Made by a program: the position numbers and the translations under genes. Source: Allobosea sp. Root381 (GTDB lineage: Bacteria; Pseudomonadota; Alphaproteobacteria; Rhizobiales; Beijerinckiaceae). From it: a DNA stretch of 64,000 bases. Below, in pieces: positions 18,274 through 26,672 of this stretch (positions are counted from its first letter, which is position 1; every line of letters begins with the position of its first letter). The notes beneath the pieces are model-generated. The model was given only the letters and a program-made list of their open reading frames with translations, was not told the DNA's origin and did no database searches. The stretch spans positions 62,001-126,000 of the forward strand of contig NZ_LMJT01000006.1 in NCBI RefSeq assembly GCF_001429395.1, written 5' to 3'.

Positions 18274-18957
18274 ATGACCGAGGGCGAGGGCGGCAGCATG
18301 GAGGAGGCGCCGGCCAGCGAGGGCGAGCGGACGGTCGCCTTCCTGCTGTCGCTGCGGGCACAGGGCGTGCGCGATCTCACCGTGCTGCGGGCGATGGAGC
18401 GGGTCTCGCGCGACCGGTTCGCGCCGGCCCGCTTCGCCGATCTCGCCCGGCAGGACGTTTCGGTGCCGCTGCCCTGCGGCCAGACCATGACCGCGCCGCA
18501 TACCGTCGCAGCCCTGCTCACGGCGCTCGACATGCAGGTCTCCGCGCGCGTGCTCGAGGTCGGCACCGGTTCTGGCTATGTCGCCTCGCTGCTCGCGGCG
18601 ATGGGCGGGGAGGTGGTCTCGCTCGAACGCTACCGCTCGCTGGCGCTGGCCGCGCATGAGCGGGTCGAGGGCAATGGTTTCGGGCGCGCGGTCGAGTTGC
18701 GGCATGCCGACGGCTTCGAGCCCGACCGGACGCTGGGACGCTTCGATCGCATCCTCGTCAACGGGGTGACCAACGCCATCCCCGAATCACTGCTGATGCG
18801 GCTTCAGCCCGGCGGGCGCCTGGTCGGGGCTCTGCGCATCGAGGGGGTGGCGCGGCGCGTCGTCGTCACGAGGCTCACCGACGGCAGCTTCGACCATGCG
18901 ACCGGCCCCGCCGTGCGGCTGCCGCCGCTGATACCGGGGCTGGCGCGGGCGCTTTAG
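18274..18957 (+). CDS. pcm: Protein-L-isoaspartate O-methyltransferase
   Basis: A 227-residue SAM-dependent methyltransferase that methylates isoaspartyl residues of aged proteins. Motif I is LEVGTGSGYVASLLAAM, preceded by the PCMT signature VSVPLPCGQTMTAPHTVA and VSRDRFAPARF. The later ILVNGVTNAIPESLLMRLQPGGRLVGAL is motif II/III; the usual acidic-Gly repair motif reads NGVTNAI here. The start at 18274 may be replaced by Met at residue 9. It is 17 bases downstream of surE and likely in one transcript with it. Confidence 0.93.
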   Translation: MTEGEGGSMEEAPASEGERTVAFLLSLRAQGVRDLTVLRAMERVSRDRFAPARFADLARQDVSVPLPCGQTMTAPHTVAALLTALDMQVSARVLEVGTGSGYVASLLAAMGGEVVSLERYRSLALAAHERVEGNGFGRAVELRHADGFEPDRTLGRFDRILVNGVTNAIPESLLMRLQPGGRLVGALRIEGVARRVVVTRLTDGSFDHATGPAVRLPPLIPGLARAL

Positions 18958-19191
18958 GCCTTCGCCGCAAACACTTGCGCCTCCCCACGAGGGGAAAGCG
19001 GGTCTGCCACGGCTCCCATGCTTGAGCGTCGATGCTTCCGTTCAATGCGAACTGATCCAGGGCCGCTTCGGCCCGTTTCCGTACGACCTGCGAAAAAGCA
19101 AACGACGACATCGCCGGCGAAAGACTTTCGTAACCTGAACGGGGCTTTAATCACCCTCATCGAGTTGCGTTGTTCGCGAGTGCTCTGTCCC

Positions 19192-20601
19192 ATGCATAGT
19201 CAAGCCGGATCGGTCCATTTTCGTATCGTCCTCCGTGCGTCGACGGCGTGCCTGCTCGCCTTGAGCGTCAGTGCCTGTTCGTCCGAGGCGATGCGTTTTT
19301 CCGACGCGCCCTTTTCAAGTCCCTTCAAGACCGCCGAGGCTCCGGCCTCGGTGCGCGACCCGGCAACGACCGGCTCGATCGGCCGGACGGCCGGCGCGCC
19401 TGTCTATTCGGCGCCCGCGCAGGGCATGAGCGCGGTGCGCTCAGAGCCCCTGCCGCCGCCGCAATCGGCCGTCGCGCTCCGCAGCCATGCGCCGCAGCAG
19501 TCTGCTGGCAGCGGCTCGGGCTGGAGCGCCCAGGGTGGTACGCCGATCGTCGTTGCCCAGGGCGAGACGCTCGACACGATCTCGTCGCGCTACGGCGTGC
19601 CGCGGTCGGCGCTGATCACGGCGAACGGGCTTCCCAGTCCGCAGGTCGCGCCGGGTACGCGGTTGACCATCCCCGTCTATAACGCGGCCTCCATGGGTGC
19701 GCCCTCGGCTCCCCGCCAGGTCGCGCAGGCAGCCGGCGAAACCCGTTCGGACGCGTCACGTTTCGTTGCCGGCCCGGCATCTTCCGCGCCGGTCAGGCCG
19801 ACGTCTTCCGTGCAGGGTGCTCGTGGCGGGGCCCAGGCCGAGGCCAGGGCTGCCGCCGATGCAAGGGCCAGCACCGGGCAGACGCGGGCTGCTGCTGCCG
19901 CCGAAGCCAAGGCGAAGGCCGAAGCCGACGCTGTGGCGATGCGCGAATCGCGGGCTCGTTTCGCCGCCGAGGCCAAGGCCAAGGCTGCCGCCAGGGCATC
20001 GGCGCAGGCTGCGGCCACGCCGACGGCCCGGCCGGCTGCCGTCGCAGCAGCGCCCAAGCCTGTCGCGGAACGGCCCGTCGTGGCTGCGGCGAAGCCGGCC
20101 CCTGAAAAGGCGAAACCGGTCGTCGTCGCGAGCGCACCGGCAACCGAGCCCAAGGTCACGGCCGTGCCGAAGGCCGAGCCGGAGGCCGCCGTCACCACGG
20201 CCAGCCTGCCGAAGCAGGAAGAGGCGAGCGAGAAGGCCGATTTCCGCTGGCCGGCCCGTGGTCGCGTTATCGCCGGCTTCAGCGGCCGGGGCGGCAATGA
20301 AGGCATCAACATCGCGGTTCCCGAGGGCACGCCCGTGAAGGCGGCCGAGGGCGGGACCGTGGCCTATGCCGGGAGCGAGTTGAAGGGGTACGGCAACCTC
20401 GTGCTGATCCGCCATCCCAACGGCTACGTCTCGGCCTATGCCCATAATGGCGAGTTGAATGTGAAGCGCGGCGAGACGGTCAAGCGCGGCCAGGTTGTCG
20501 CCAAATCGGGCCAGACCGGTAACGTCTCCTCGCCGCAGCTGCATTTCGAGCTGCGCAAGGGCTCGTCCCCGGTCGATCCGACGCCTTATCTGAACAACTG
20601 A
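19192..20601 (+). CDS. LysM / M23 family lipoprotein, NlpD-like amidase activator
   Basis: A 469-residue outer-envelope protein. The leader ends in LALSVSACSS, a lipobox with acylated Cys near residue 28. A LysM domain (about 115-165, TPIVVAQGETLDTISSRYG) is followed by a long Ala/Lys/Glu-rich disordered region and a C-terminal M23 domain (about 350-469, FRWPARGRVIAGF to SSPVDPTPYLNN). The first zinc motif, normally HxGxD, reads NEGIN, so two metal ligands are lost; the late LHFE motif remains. That pattern fits NlpD/EnvC proteins, which activate amidases rather than cut wall themselves. ATG 19192 was chosen over ATG 19018 because it puts the lipoprotein leader at the N-terminus. Confidence 0.92.
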   Translation: MHSQAGSVHFRIVLRASTACLLALSVSACSSEAMRFSDAPFSSPFKTAEAPASVRDPATTGSIGRTAGAPVYSAPAQGMSAVRSEPLPPPQSAVALRSHAPQQSAGSGSGWSAQGGTPIVVAQGETLDTISSRYGVPRSALITANGLPSPQVAPGTRLTIPVYNAASMGAPSAPRQVAQAAGETRSDASRFVAGPASSAPVRPTSSVQGARGGAQAEARAAADARASTGQTRAAAAAEAKAKAEADAVAMRESRARFAAEAKAKAAARASAQAAATPTARPAAVAAAPKPVAERPVVAAAKPAPEKAKPVVVASAPATEPKVTAVPKAEPEAAVTTASLPKQEEASEKADFRWPARGRVIAGFSGRGGNEGINIAVPEGTPVKAAEGGTVAYAGSELKGYGNLVLIRHPNGYVSAYAHNGELNVKRGETVKRGQVVAKSGQTGNVSSPQLHFELRKGSSPVDPTPYLNN

Positions 20602-20655
20602 TCCTCCAGGTCAGTCTTCGACCGGTCTCCGCGAGACCCCGCCGGTCGGAACAAG

Positions 20656-20694
20656 GCGGGGCGGCCCCAGGAAAGGCCGCCCCGCTTTTCTTTT
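20656..20694 (+). terminator. Rho-independent terminator of the NlpD-like gene
   Basis: 11-bp stem GCGGGGCGGCC / GGCCGCCCCGC, 8-base loop, then TTTTCTTTT, 55 bases after the stop. It closes the serS to nlpD run. Confidence 0.9.
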
Positions 20695-20735
20695 GCCCGC
20701 AGCTTGCGGGCGCCGTGATCGAAAATCTCCTCAGC

Positions 20736-20843
20736 CCTCATCCTGAGGAGCCGCACAGCGGCATCTCGAGTGATGCTTCAGGAGGCTCCCGCGCGATCGG
20801 AAACATCCTTCCAGACAGCCCTTCGGGCTTCCTCAGGATGGGG
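20736..20843. repeat. Intergenic palindromic repeat, family C (long copy)
   Basis: Left end CCTCATCCTGAGGAGC, right end GCTTCCTCAGGATGGGG, about 70 bases apart. Occupies most of the gap between the NlpD-like gene and the lipoprotein gene; nothing else is visible in that 340-base gap apart from the terminator. Confidence 0.7.
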
Positions 20844-20941
20844 CTCGAATGCCAAAGCGCCAGCTACGCTGCGGATGCTCGCGATGCTTGTCAGCGACTC
20901 ATCATGCATGCATAAGTTGTGCATCGGCTGGGGAGCAAGTC

Positions 20942-21700
20942 ATGAGAGCATTGTTGGGCTTGGCGTTGGCGGCGCTGTGCGCGGGCTGCCATCACAGTGA
21001 TGTCGGGGCGGATCTGAGCTTCTCGCGCAGTATCGGGCTCGGCTATCGGAATGCCGGGTTGTTCAACCCCGGAACGCTCTTTCTCTACGACCAGAGCACC
21101 GCGACGCTGACGCGGCTCTCGGACGACATCCCGCTGCAGTTGCGGCCGAGCAACGCCTCGCCGACCACGCTGGCTTCGACGCGGATCGACGGCATCGCCC
21201 TGACCGGGAGCTTCCCGAACGAGGCGGTGAAGACGGAAATCGCGGTGGCCGTCGGCACGAAGGTCAGCTTCGTCGCGGAGAACGCCATCCGCGACGATTA
21301 CGAATCGGTACGCACGGGGCTGACATTGGCCTATCGCGCGGGGGTCGACGCCGGCGAGGACATGATGGGCCGCTGGTATGTCGACGAGGTCGTGCGCCAG
21401 CGGGGCAAATATTACGTCGTCGTCAGCGGAATCGTCCGCGCCGACAAGGCGACGTTGGCGGTCGGCGGGATGGCCGGCGATAACATCGCCGACGTCTCCG
21501 TCTCGGTGCCTGGGCTGGCCACGCCGGTGAAGGTCGCGCTGACCCATGGCCGCTCGGTGAACTGCTCGGGCAAATCCGCGCCCTGCTTCTTCAGCGTCTC
21601 GATCATCAAGCCCTATATCGGGCCGCAGAAGCGCCTCGCGTTCCGCGATGGCCTCGGCGTCGATACCGCCCGGCTGTCCGAGGCGCTGCGCAAGCTCTGA
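20942..21700 (+). CDS. Hypothetical lipoprotein
   Basis: A 252-residue predicted lipoprotein of unknown function. MRALLGLALAALCAGCHH has a short positive start, a hydrophobic core and a lipobox LCAGC, giving acyl-Cys at residue 16. The rest is soluble and beta-rich in appearance, with YDQSTATLTRLSDDIPLQL, VAVGTKVSFVAENAI and a pair of cysteines in SVNCSGKSAPCFFSVSI that could form a disulfide. No domain was recognised. ATG 20942 is used because an upstream open frame only adds repeat-derived sequence. It stands alone between two repeats. Confidence 0.78.
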   Translation: MRALLGLALAALCAGCHHSDVGADLSFSRSIGLGYRNAGLFNPGTLFLYDQSTATLTRLSDDIPLQLRPSNASPTTLASTRIDGIALTGSFPNEAVKTEIAVAVGTKVSFVAENAIRDDYESVRTGLTLAYRAGVDAGEDMMGRWYVDEVVRQRGKYYVVVSGIVRADKATLAVGGMAGDNIADVSVSVPGLATPVKVALTHGRSVNCSGKSAPCFFSVSIIKPYIGPQKRLAFRDGLGVDTARLSEALRKL

Positions 21701-21723
21701 CGGTCTCGGCATCAAGGCCGCCT

Positions 21724-21815
21724 GCGTCATTGCGAAGAGCGTCAGCGACGAAGCATTCCAGGGGCGGCAACGCTCTACGCTTCCTGGATTGCTTCGCTTA
21801 CGCTTGCAACGACGG
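21724..21815. repeat. Intergenic repeat, family B
   Basis: Left end GCGTCATTGCGAAGAGCG, inner GCATTCCAGG and TCCTGGATTGCTTCGC, right end GCTTGCAACGACGG. Same plan as 46503-46584. Lies between converging lipoprotein and DUF815 genes. Confidence 0.75.
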
Positions 21816-21845
21816 CGAGGGGGCTTTGTCGGGTCGAACGGCGCT

Positions 21846-22724
21846 TCAATCCTCGAGCCGCGTGCCGAGACGGCCCGCCAGGTCCTGGATGTACTGCCAC
21901 GCAGTGCGGCCGGAGCGGGAGCCGCGCGTGGTCGACCATTCCAGCGCGTCGCGGCGCAACTCCTCGGCGGCGAACTTCAGGCCGAAATGCGCGACATAGC
22001 CGTCGATCATCTCGAGATATTCGTCCTGGCTGCATTTGTGAAAGCCGAGCCAGAGGCCGAAGCGGTCGGACAGCGAGACCTTCTCCTCGATCGCTTCGCC
22101 CGGATTGATCGAGGTCGAGCGTTCATTGTCCATCATGTCGCGCGGCAGCAGGTGGCGGCGGTTCGAGGTGGCGTAGAACACGACATTGCCGGGCCGGCCC
22201 TCGACGCCGCCGTCGAGCGCGGCCTTCAGCGACTTGTAGGAAGTATCGTCGCCATCGAAGGACAGGTCATCGCAGAAGACGATGGCGCGGTGCGGGTCGA
22301 CGCGCAGAATTCCCATCAGCGCGGGCAGGCTCTCGATGTCTTCGCGATGGATCTCGATCAGCTTGAGCGGCAGAGCTTCGCCATCCAGGCGCTGGTTGGT
22401 GTCGGCATGGACAGACTTCACCAGCGACGATTTGCCCATCCCGCGCGCGCCCCAGAGCAGGACATTGTTGGCCGGCAGGCCGCGGGCGAAGCGCTCGGTG
22501 TTCTCGGCAAGCGTGTCGCGGACACGATCGACGCCGCGCAGCAGGGACAGCGCCACGCGGTTGACCTTGGCCACCGGCACGAGGTCCGAGCCGGCCGGCT
22601 GCCAGACGAAGGCGTCTGCGAGGGTCAGGTCGGCCGCCTTGCGCGGTGCGGGTGCGATGCGTTCCAGCGCGTCCGCTATCCGCAGCAAGGTGGCGAGCGT
22701 CTGGTCTGGGGCAAGGTCGGTCAT
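21846..22724 (-). CDS. DUF815 family AAA-type ATPase
   Basis: A 292-residue P-loop protein. Walker A is LLWGARGMGKSSLVKSV and Walker B is AIVFCDDLSFDG; downstream NVVFYATSNRRHLLP is the sensor 1 region and the Arg-rich SNRRHLLPRDMM follows. DUF815 proteins are widespread in proteobacteria next to yajC-secDF, with no agreed function. The start at 22724 (MTDLAPDQTLATLL) is preceded by GGAAAG; an earlier ATG 27 bases upstream is in frame. Divergent from yajC across 264 bases. Its use of the closed-up gene neighbourhood with Sec export genes hints at an envelope role, but that is inference. Confidence 0.92.
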   Translation of the reverse strand: MTDLAPDQTLATLLRIADALERIAPAPRKAADLTLADAFVWQPAGSDLVPVAKVNRVALSLLRGVDRVRDTLAENTERFARGLPANNVLLWGARGMGKSSLVKSVHADTNQRLDGEALPLKLIEIHREDIESLPALMGILRVDPHRAIVFCDDLSFDGDDTSYKSLKAALDGGVEGRPGNVVFYATSNRRHLLPRDMMDNERSTSINPGEAIEEKVSLSDRFGLWLGFHKCSQDEYLEMIDGYVAHFGLKFAAEELRRDALEWSTTRGSRSGRTAWQYIQDLAGRLGTRLED

Positions 22725-22988
22725 GGCGAAAAGCTTTCCAAGGGCGGGCAACCGTACCCGGCGTTACGGCTCATAAAACCGTTAAGCGTCCCGCCTCGCA
22801 AAGCGCAAGGGCATTGCGCGAATAGCGCCAAGCCCATAGGTGAGGAACGCGCCGGGGGAACCGGGCGCGTCAGATTGATTTACCGGCGTTGCTGGCTATA
22901 GTCCGCGCGCTTTTCTCGCCTGACGATGGACTTGCCGCAGCCTGCGGCCGGCGGCGCGTCGCGCCGCTTCGATGAAGGAGCCCTCTTC

Positions 22989-23318
22989 GTGATCACCCCC
23001 GCTTTCGCTCAAGCCGCCGGTGGCGGCGGCTCCACCGACATGCTGATGTCGCTGGTGCCGTTCGTCCTGATCTTCGTGATCATGTGGTTCCTGATCATCC
23101 GCCCGCAGCAGAAGCGCGCGAAGGCCCATCAGGAAATGCTCAAGAACGTGCGGCGCGGCGACACGGTCGTGACCTCGGGCGGCATCATCGCCAAGGTCAC
23201 CAAGGTGGCCGACGACTCCGCCGAGCTCGAGGCCGAGATCGCCGAGGGTGTAAGGGTCAAGCTCATCAAGGGCATGATCACCGACGTTCGCGCCAAGGGC
23301 GAGCCGGTCAAGAGCTGA
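22989..23318 (+). CDS. yajC: Preprotein translocase subunit YajC
   Basis: A 109-residue YajC. One membrane helix (MLMSLVPFVLIFVIMWFLII) is followed by RPQQKRAKAHQEMLKNVRRGDTV and the small beta domain VVTSGGIIAKVTKVADDS. YajC associates with SecDF. The GTG at 22989 is chosen since AAGGAG lies eight bases upstream and MITPAFAQAAGGG matches the usual N-terminus; the ATG at 22926 has no such site. Confidence 0.94.
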   Translation: MITPAFAQAAGGGGSTDMLMSLVPFVLIFVIMWFLIIRPQQKRAKAHQEMLKNVRRGDTVVTSGGIIAKVTKVADDSAELEAEIAEGVRVKLIKGMITDVRAKGEPVKS

Positions 23319-23373
23319 TAGGCGCTGCGGCTCCGCGGCGAGCCGGCGCGCGACAACAAGGCTGTTCACGCAG

Positions 23374-24984
23374 ATGCTCCGTTTCCAGACCCGCAAGGTC
23401 ATCGTCGTCCTGCTCGTGCTGCTCTTCGGCTGCGGATTCGCGCTGCCGAACCTGTTCTCGCCCGAGACACGGCAATCGATCGCGCAGAACGCTCCGTCCT
23501 GGATTCCGCGCATCCTGCTGCCGATCCATGCGGTCGTGCTCGGGCTCGATCTCCAGGGCGGCTCGCATGTGCTGCTCGAGATCGACCGCGCCGACCTCGT
23601 GCGCAGCCAGGTGACACAGCTTCGCGACGACGTCCGCCGCATCCTGCGCGAGGAGCGCGTCAGCTTCCAGGGCGGCATCAACATGACGGCGCGCGGCGTG
23701 AGCGTGCGCGTGCCGGAAGCCTCCGACCGCGCCCGCCTGCTGCCGAAGCTGCGCGAGCTCGCCCAGCCGGTCGGCACGCTCGGGGCCTTCGGGCCTTCCG
23801 GCAACAACACGATCGACATTGCGGAGCAGCCGGACGGGCTGATCCAGCTCTCGGTGACCGAGGCCGGCGCCAATGAGCGCGTCCGCCGCGCCGTCGAGCA
23901 AGCGATGGAAGTGCTGCGCCGCCGCGTCGACGCGCTCGGTACGACCGAGCCGAACATCCAGCGCCAGGGCCTCGACCGAATCCTGGTTCAGGTGCCGGGC
24001 CTGCAGGACCCGCAGCGGCTGAAGGAAATCCTGGGCCAGACCGCGAAGCTGCAGTTCCGCATGGTCGCCGACAGCCAGGGCGGCGATGTCGACATGCTGC
24101 CCTCGCAGGATGCCGGCGGCGCGCTGGTGCCCGTCGAGCGGCGCGTGATCGTCGAGGGCGAGGACCTCGTCGACGCGCAGCCCGCCTTCGATTCGCGCAG
24201 CTCGCAGCCGATCGTGAACTTCCGCTTCAACATTCGCGGCGCCCAGCGCTTCGGCCAGGCGACGACCGAGAATCTCGGCCGCCCGCTCGCCATCGTCCTC
24301 GACAACAAGGTGATCTCGTCGCCGGTCATCCAGTCGCCGATCACCGGCGGCTCGGGCCAGATCTCCGGCAACTTCACCGTCGAGTCGGTCAACAATCTCG
24401 CCATCCTGCTGCGCGCCGGCGCACTGCCGGCCAAGATGACGATCGTCGAGGAGCGCACCGTCGGTCCGGGCCTCGGCGCCGATTCGATCCAGGCGGGCAA
24501 GATGGCGACGATCATCGCGACCGTGCTCGTCGTGCTCTACATGATCGGCACATACGGGCTGTTCGGCGTGATCGCGAGCATCGCGCTCGTCGTCCACGTC
24601 TGCTTGATCCTCGGGCTGATGTCGATCTTGGGCGCGACCATGACGCTGCCCGGCATCGCCGGCATCGTGCTGACCATCGGCACGGCAGTCGACTCGAACG
24701 TGCTGATCTACGAGCGCATGCGCGAGGAGAGCCATCAGGGACGCAGCCTCGTCTCGGCGCTCGAAGCCGGGTTCCAACGCGCCTTCGCGACGATCATCGA
24801 CTCCAACGTGACGATGTTGATCGCAGCGGTGGCGCTGTTCTCGCTGGGTTCGGGGCCGGTGCGCGGCTTCGCCGTGGTGTTCATCCTCGGCATCCTGACC
24901 ACGGTCATCACGGCCGTGACGCTGACGCGCATGCTGATCGCGCTGTGGTATCGCCTGGCCAAGCCCAAGGCTCTGCCTTTCTGA
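23374..24984 (+). CDS. secD: Protein translocase subunit SecD
   Basis: A 536-residue RND-type membrane protein that with SecF uses the proton gradient to pull exported chains across. The first helix (KVIVVLLVLLFGCGFALPNLF) precedes the D1 motif LGLDLQGGSHVLLEID, the large periplasmic P1 domain and the GSGQISGNFTVESVNNLAILLRAGALPA region; five further helices include GIVLTIGTAVDSNVLIYERMREE with the conserved Asp of D4. Length is normal for alphaproteobacteria. secF starts 26 bases later. Confidence 0.97.
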   Translation: MLRFQTRKVIVVLLVLLFGCGFALPNLFSPETRQSIAQNAPSWIPRILLPIHAVVLGLDLQGGSHVLLEIDRADLVRSQVTQLRDDVRRILREERVSFQGGINMTARGVSVRVPEASDRARLLPKLRELAQPVGTLGAFGPSGNNTIDIAEQPDGLIQLSVTEAGANERVRRAVEQAMEVLRRRVDALGTTEPNIQRQGLDRILVQVPGLQDPQRLKEILGQTAKLQFRMVADSQGGDVDMLPSQDAGGALVPVERRVIVEGEDLVDAQPAFDSRSSQPIVNFRFNIRGAQRFGQATTENLGRPLAIVLDNKVISSPVIQSPITGGSGQISGNFTVESVNNLAILLRAGALPAKMTIVEERTVGPGLGADSIQAGKMATIIATVLVVLYMIGTYGLFGVIASIALVVHVCLILGLMSILGATMTLPGIAGIVLTIGTAVDSNVLIYERMREESHQGRSLVSALEAGFQRAFATIIDSNVTMLIAAVALFSLGSGPVRGFAVVFILGILTTVITAVTLTRMLIALWYRLAKPKALPF

Positions 24985-25010
24985 CGCCTGCCATTCTGGA
25001 GAATTAGAGC

Positions 25011-25958
25011 ATGCGTCTGCTTCGCATCGTTCCCGACAACACCAAGTTCAAATTCGTCTGGTTCCGGCGCTACAGCTATCCGCTGTCGGCCGCCTATTCC
25101 GTGCTCGTGCTCGTGCTGTTCATGACGGTCGGCCTCAATTTCGGCATCGACTTCAGGGGCGGCACGCTGATCGAGATGCAGGTCAAGAGCGGCCAGATCG
25201 AGATCGGCCAGCTGCGCCAGACCGCCAACGGGCTCGGCTTCGGCGAGGTCGAGGTCCAGGAGTTCGGCTCGGGCGGCGAGGTCTCGATGCGCTTCGCGCT
25301 GCAGCCCGGCGGGGAGCCGGCGCAGCAACAGGTCGTGGTGCAGGCGCGCGAGGCCTTCGGCGCGGCTTACGACTTCCGCCGCGTCGAGACGGTGGGACCG
25401 CGCGTCTCGGGCGAACTGGTCCAGGCGGGCACGCTCGGCGTGGTGCTCGCGATCGTCGGCGTGCTGATCTATCTCTGGTTCCGCTTCGAGATGCCGCTCG
25501 CCATCGGCGCGATCCTCGGGACGCTGCACGACATCGTGCTGACCCTCGGCTTCTTCCTGATCACCCAGCTCGAGTTCAACCTGACCTCGATCGCCGCGAT
25601 CCTGACCATCGTCGGCTACTCGCTGAACGAGACGGTTGTGGTGTTCGATCGCACGCGCGAATTGCTGCGTCGCTACAAGTCGATGCCAATCCCCGACCTG
25701 CTCGACCTCTCGGTGAACTCGACGCTGTCGCGCACGGCGATGACGGCGACGACCTCGGTGCTGTCGCTGATCGCGCTCGTCGTCTTCGGCGGCACGGCGA
25801 TCGAGGGCTTCGCGCTGGTCATGCTGTTCGGCGTAGTGGTCTGCACCTATTCGGCGATGTTCGTCTCGACCCCGATCCTGCTCTATGTGGACGTCCGCTC
25901 CGGCCGCAACGTCCCCGTCGAGGAGAAGGTCGCCGCCGACGCGAAGGCCAGGGTCTGA
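25011..25958 (+). CDS. secF: Protein translocase subunit SecF
   Basis: A 315-residue SecF with six membrane helices. The first helix ends in VGLNFGIDFRGGTLIEMQV, the SecF counterpart of the D1 motif; EFNLTSIAAILTIVGYSLNETVVVFDR holds the proton-path Asp; RTAMTATTSVLSLIALVVFGG is the late signature. MRLLRIVPDNTKFKFVWFRR is a normal start. The Mth938-like gene follows after 31 bases, probably in one operon. Confidence 0.97.
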   Translation: MRLLRIVPDNTKFKFVWFRRYSYPLSAAYSVLVLVLFMTVGLNFGIDFRGGTLIEMQVKSGQIEIGQLRQTANGLGFGEVEVQEFGSGGEVSMRFALQPGGEPAQQQVVVQAREAFGAAYDFRRVETVGPRVSGELVQAGTLGVVLAIVGVLIYLWFRFEMPLAIGAILGTLHDIVLTLGFFLITQLEFNLTSIAAILTIVGYSLNETVVVFDRTRELLRRYKSMPIPDLLDLSVNSTLSRTAMTATTSVLSLIALVVFGGTAIEGFALVMLFGVVVCTYSAMFVSTPILLYVDVRSGRNVPVEEKVAADAKARV

Positions 25959-25989
25959 GCCTGGTTCCGGGCATGGGGCGGGCAGGCGC

Positions 25990-26370
25990 ATGACGGCGCG
26001 TTTCGACGGCTTCGTCCCCGGTCGCCATCCGCTCGACGCCTTCGGCGCGGGCGGCTTCCGCTTCGCCGGAATGAGCCATCGCGGCTCGATCCTCGCGACG
26101 CCGTCCGGCATCCGCATCTGGCCGGTGACGCGCTTCGCGGAGATCACGCCCGAGAGCCTGCGCCCCGTGCTCGATGAGGCGGAGGCGATCGACTTCCTCT
26201 TGATCGGCACCGGCGCCGACATCACCTTCATTCCTGCCGCCCTGCGCGAGCATCTGCGCGCGGCCGGCATCACGGTCGAGGGCATGGCGACGGGGGCTGC
26301 GGCACGGACCTACAATGTGCTGGTGGCCGAGGACAGGCGCGTCGCGGCAGCGTTGATCGCGGTGGACTAG
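25990..26370 (+). CDS. Mth938-like (DUF498) protein, NDUFAF3 homologue
   Basis: A 126-residue single-domain protein of the Mth938 family. Visible core: FDGFVPGRHPLDAFGAGGFRF, SILATPSGIRIWPVTRF, IDFLLIGTGADITFIPAALREHL and GAAARTYNVLVAEDRRVAAALIAV. The human member NDUFAF3 assists complex I assembly, and its bacterial relatives lie beside secDF in alphaproteobacteria. The molecular activity is unknown. ATG 25990 is set 31 bases after secF; the frame is open through the end of secF but that part is shadow. Confidence 0.9.
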   Translation: MTARFDGFVPGRHPLDAFGAGGFRFAGMSHRGSILATPSGIRIWPVTRFAEITPESLRPVLDEAEAIDFLLIGTGADITFIPAALREHLRAAGITVEGMATGAAARTYNVLVAEDRRVAAALIAVD

Positions 26371-26399
26371 CGCATTTTTCGATCGCCTTGGACGCTTCT

Positions 26400-26592
26400 C
26401 CAGGGCGGCAGCGCTCTATGTGCTCCTGGATTGCTTCGCCGCGCTCGCAGTGACGGGACACGTCCTTGCCAAATCGCGCCTGCCATGCCGGTGAGGCGTA
26501 GCCATGCGCCGCCGGCTCGTCCTACACTGGTTGAGCAAGCTTGGAGGATCGGACCGAAAGCGGAATCCACTTTTCGGATCAATCCGATGCTG
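26400..26592. repeat. Two intergenic repeat elements before the phytoene synthase-like gene
   Basis: 26400-26459 is a decayed family B copy (CCAGGGCGGCAGCGCTCTA, TCCTGGATTGCTTCG, CGCTCGCAGTGACGGG). 26551-26592 holds a second type: CCGAAAGCGGAATCCACTTTTCGG within GGATCGGA and ATCCGATGC, an imperfect palindrome. Together they fill most of the 302-base gap; no gene is visible there. Confidence 0.65.
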
Positions 26593-26672
26593 AAACAACA
26601 AGATGGATCGAAGCTTCGCGCCCGGTAGGACGCGCATCGGTCCCGTGATGCAGCGCCCGATCGAGGCAGAAT

